From Sphingopyxis sp. (GTDB taxonomy: Bacteria; Pseudomonadota; Alphaproteobacteria; Sphingomonadales; Sphingomonadaceae), in the NCBI GenBank assembly GCA_016463225.1, contig JAEMRT010000036.1, forward strand, positions 1-43,253: a stretch of DNA of 43,253 bases, given 5' to 3'. The position numbers were made by a program, and so were the translations under genes. Shown piece by piece: positions 41,372-43,253 of this stretch; positions within the stretch are counted from its first letter, which is position 1, and each line of letters starts with the position of its first letter. The notes below the pieces were generated by a model that was not told where the DNA came from, did no database searches, and was given only the letters and a program-made list of their open reading frames with translations.

Positions 41372-41875
41372 CTATTTCACCAGCCCTTGCCCCGGCACCC
41401 AGCGCAGGTCGCAGCTGGCCGTCTGACCCAGCAGGACACGATCCCAAACATTCTTGTCGGCATCGGTGCCCTTGATCCGGGGCTTGGCGAGCGGTCGCCG
41501 GTCGAGATACAGTCCACTGATGAACGCGGTTAGCTGTTTGCCTTCGATCAGGCGCGACGATTTGGAATAAATCGCGTAGATTTGCGGTGCGTGCCCGCGG
41601 CGAAATATCGTCTGCGTTTTGGTTGAAGCAACCTGCACATCGCCCGCGCCGGGAGCCGAAAGCCCGTTGTAATCGGTGAAGATCCACTGTCCCGCGGGTC
41701 CCGAGATCAGCAATTCGACCCCGCTCGACCCGGCCCCGTTGACCTCTGCCTTTTCGCCCGATTCCAGCACGATCGTCGAATGGCGGGTGCAGATTTTCTG
41801 CCCCGGCGCCGCCGATGCGGTTTGCGGAACGGTCATGGCCAGACCGATTGCGGCCAGCGAAATTATGCGGTGCAT
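41372..41875 (-). CDS. secreted protein of unknown function
   Basis: This 167-aa protein has a signal peptide (MHRIISLAAIGLAMTVPQTASA, cleavage near ASAAPG). The mature part has two cysteines (KICTRHS and TASCDLRW) at opposite ends, a beta-rich middle (VELLISGPAGQWIFTDYNG) and a basic end. No family is recognised. The start at 41875 is the natural ATG. It is downstream of the hxlR gene on the same strand with 92 nt between them, and convergent with the urcA-like gene. Confidence 0.7.
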   Translation of the reverse strand: MHRIISLAAIGLAMTVPQTASAAPGQKICTRHSTIVLESGEKAEVNGAGSSGVELLISGPAGQWIFTDYNGLSAPGAGDVQVASTKTQTIFRRGHAPQIYAIYSKSSRLIEGKQLTAFISGLYLDRRPLAKPRIKGTDADKNVWDRVLLGQTASCDLRWVPGQGLVK

Positions 41876-41967
41876 GTGGATAATCCTTCAGGCGTCTGTC
41901 GATAGTCTAGGGCGCGCGGCAACCCCTGCCAGCCGTGATAATGTACTGGTTCAAGGGGGCCAATTGG

Positions 41968-42360
41968 CTAGCCGCGCCCGTCAAAGGCCGTACGCGCGCT
42001 TTCGACATCGGCCAGGTTCGCCTCGGCCCATTGCCACACGCCGCAAAAGGCCTCGCCCAGACTTTGCCCCAGCGCGGTCAGGCAATATTCCACCTTGGGC
42101 GGCACGACGGGATGGACGGTGCGAAGGACCAGCCCGTCGCGCTCCATCGCGCGCAGCGTTTGCGTCAGCATCTTCTGGCTGATCCCGGGAACCAGCTTTG
42201 ACAGTCGCGTGAAGCGGCAGGTGCCATGATCCTCCAGCTCTTCGAGCACGAGCAAGGTCCATTTGTCGGCGACTCGGCCGATCAGTTCGTTGACCAGCGT
42301 CTCGACGCGCGGATCGACGGGCACATTCGGGTCGTAGGCATATTTTTCGGGGGCCGACAT
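41968..42360 (-). CDS. HxlR family transcriptional regulator
   Basis: This 130-aa winged-helix protein has the HxlR pattern VETLVNELIGRVADKWTLLVLEELEDHGTCRFTRLSKLVPGISQKMLTQTLRAMERDGLVLR, then PPKVEYCLTALGQSL. HxlR proteins are dimers sensing oxidants, electrophiles or small carbonyls. The conserved cysteine that many members carry near the N-terminus is absent; Cys are at about 48, 93 and 106. It is divergent from an SDR gene with 114 nt between starts, a common arrangement in which the regulator represses the oxidoreductase. Confidence 0.9.
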   Translation of the reverse strand: MSAPEKYAYDPNVPVDPRVETLVNELIGRVADKWTLLVLEELEDHGTCRFTRLSKLVPGISQKMLTQTLRAMERDGLVLRTVHPVVPPKVEYCLTALGQSLGEAFCGVWQWAEANLADVESARTAFDGRG

Positions 42361-42474
42361 CTCGGGAAATCCAATTCTCTCTTTTTGGTAACTATAGCAC
42401 TTTCGGGTGCCTACTTTCTTTTGGAGAGTATAGGGCTATTTCCGCCTTCTCACCATCCCCCACGGAGAAGACCC
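42361..42474. promoter_or_regulatory. shared hxlR / SDR promoter region
   Basis: The 114 nt contain an AT-rich stretch TTTTTGGTAACTATAGCAC and, 6 nt on, GTGCCTACTTTC. GCAC (42397-42400) and GTGC (42407-42410) form a small inverted pair, with only about half of the wider positions matching. An HxlR operator is plausible here, but the exact boundaries are not clear from sequence. Confidence 0.35.
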
Positions 42475-43218
42475 ATGAAAACCACAGGCAACACCATCCT
42501 CGTCAGCGGCGGCGGGTCGGGCATCGGGCTGGCGCTCGCGCAGCGCTGGCACGACACAGGCAACACGGTCATCGTCACCGGCCGCAACGCTGCCAAGCTC
42601 GACGCCGCGATTGCCGGACGCCCGAACATGTCCGCGATGACGCTCGACGTCACCGATGCCGCCGCCATCGCGGCTTTCGCCAAAGAGGTCGTCGTCAGGC
42701 ATCCGGGGCTGAACATTCTCGTCAATAACGCCGGGATCATGAGCAGCGAGGATGCGAGCGCGAAGCGCGATCTGGCCGAGGCCGAAGCGGCGGTCGTGAC
42801 CAATATCCTCGGTCCGATCCGGCTGACCGACGCGCTGGTCGACCATCTGGCGGCGCAGGACGATGCCGCCATCGTCAATGTCACGTCGGGGCTGGCGTTC
42901 GTGCCGCTGCCCAAGGCGCCGACCTATTCAGCCACAAAGGCGGCGATGCACAGCTATTCGATTGCGCTCCGCATCCAGCTTGCGGGCAAGGTCGAAGTGA
43001 TCGAACTGGCGCCGCCCGCGGTGCGCACCGATCTGACCCCCGGTCAGTCGACGCGCGAGAACTACATGCCGCTCGATGACTTCGCCGACGAGGTGATGGC
43101 GCTGTTCGCGGCCGAACCGACTCCTGAGGAGATACTGGTGCAGAACGTCCTGCCGCTGCGCAACGCCGAAGCGAACGGGAATGTACCCGCGGTGCTGGGG
43201 ATGCTGGCGTCACTGTGA
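42475..43218 (+). CDS. SDR family oxidoreductase (DltE-like)
   Basis: This 247-aa short-chain dehydrogenase starts at the ATG at 42475 (GGAG upstream; the longer frame runs through the hxlR region). The cofactor motif is SGGGSGIG at about 11-18, followed by NNAGIMSSE and the catalytic pair in YSATKAAMHSYS. The Ser is in VTSGLAF and the tail is typical of the DltE/YkvO-like subgroup (LAPPAVRTDL). TGRN after the second strand suggests NADPH. The substrate is not evident. It is probably controlled by the divergent HxlR protein. Confidence 0.9.
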   Translation: MKTTGNTILVSGGGSGIGLALAQRWHDTGNTVIVTGRNAAKLDAAIAGRPNMSAMTLDVTDAAAIAAFAKEVVVRHPGLNILVNNAGIMSSEDASAKRDLAEAEAAVVTNILGPIRLTDALVDHLAAQDDAAIVNVTSGLAFVPLPKAPTYSATKAAMHSYSIALRIQLAGKVEVIELAPPAVRTDLTPGQSTRENYMPLDDFADEVMALFAAEPTPEEILVQNVLPLRNAEANGNVPAVLGMLASL

Positions 43219-43225
43219 CTCAATT

Positions 43226-43246
43226 CCCCTCCCTGAAAGGGAGGGG
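43226..43246 (+). terminator. hairpin after the SDR gene, perhaps start of a dispersed repeat
   Basis: CCCCTCCCT and AGGGAGGGG pair perfectly around GAA, 8 nt after the SDR stop. The T-run expected of a rho-independent terminator is missing, and the sequence resembles the outer hairpin of the long repeats (as at 1684). The window ends 7 nt later, so whether a full repeat follows cannot be seen. Confidence 0.6.
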
Positions 43247-43253
43247 TTAGGGG

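Noticed and set aside
1..43253. tRNA or rRNA genes, prophage or insertion sequence
   Set aside because: No T-arm GTTCGA-type patterns with matching acceptor stems, no integrase or transposase frames and no conserved rRNA segments were noticed; a dedicated tRNA and HMM scan would settle it.

Overview
The window reads as chromosomal DNA of a Sphingomonadales alphaproteobacterium, most likely Sphingopyxis or a close relative. The evidence is high GC coding sequence on both strands, the gene set (CarD, DksA of the one-cysteine type, DUF1465, DUF465, UrcA, the hrcA-grpE pair, a K+-independent H+-pyrophosphatase) and the style of the intergenic palindromes. No rRNA, tRNA, CRISPR array, prophage or insertion sequence was recognised. 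The genus is an inference from gene content, not a database match.

Layout. 1-8.2 kb: protein quality control and translation genes (hrcA-grpE, def, recR with a coupled small membrane protein, fmt, truA, carD), separated by long palindromic repeats, then an SDR oxidoreductase and a cysteine-paired Sel1 protein. 8.3-14.1 kb: a minus-strand block with the direction hisG-hisD, nusB-thiL, hppA. 14.1-17.6 kb: DUF2332, a small membrane protein, DUF1465, two divergent DUF465 coiled-coil miniproteins, a degenerate PilZ protein and dksA. 18.0-19.3 kb: a secreted Ser/Gly-rich repeat protein with a PEP-CTERM-like tail. 19.4-26.3 kb: serS, surE, an NlpD-like LytM lipoprotein coupled to a K+ channel with an RCK domain, DUF423, an alpha/beta hydrolase and rimO. 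26.3-31.7 kb: a DUF4403 lipoprotein, then a minus-strand phosphate operon (Nudix-DUF47 fusion and pit) behind a PhoB box, and a divergent Baeyer-Villiger-type monooxygenase. 31.7-38.2 kb: a DUF3298 lipoprotein, M17 aminopeptidase, NlpC/P60 protein, argC, a small protein, a PQQ-type sugar dehydrogenase and a secreted orphan protein. 38.2-43.2 kb: dnaN, an IalB-like protein, a LysR regulator divergent from an UrcA protein across a 22-bp palindrome, a secreted orphan, and an HxlR regulator divergent from an SDR.

The most interesting unit is the phosphate operon. A complete Nudix domain of the diphosphoinositol-polyphosphate-phosphohydrolase type, with two box positions altered, is joined in frame to a complete DUF47 (PhoU-like) Pit accessory protein. 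It lies 15 nt upstream of pit and behind 7-mer PhoB half-sites spaced at 11 bp. This suggests a phosphate-uptake switch that carries its own nucleotide- or polyphosphate-type hydrolase. Other points worth a second look are the three related ~150-165 nt repeats flanking fmt and truA, the Ser-rich surface protein, the degenerate NlpD-like protein overlapping a K+ channel gene, and the LysR/UrcA operator.
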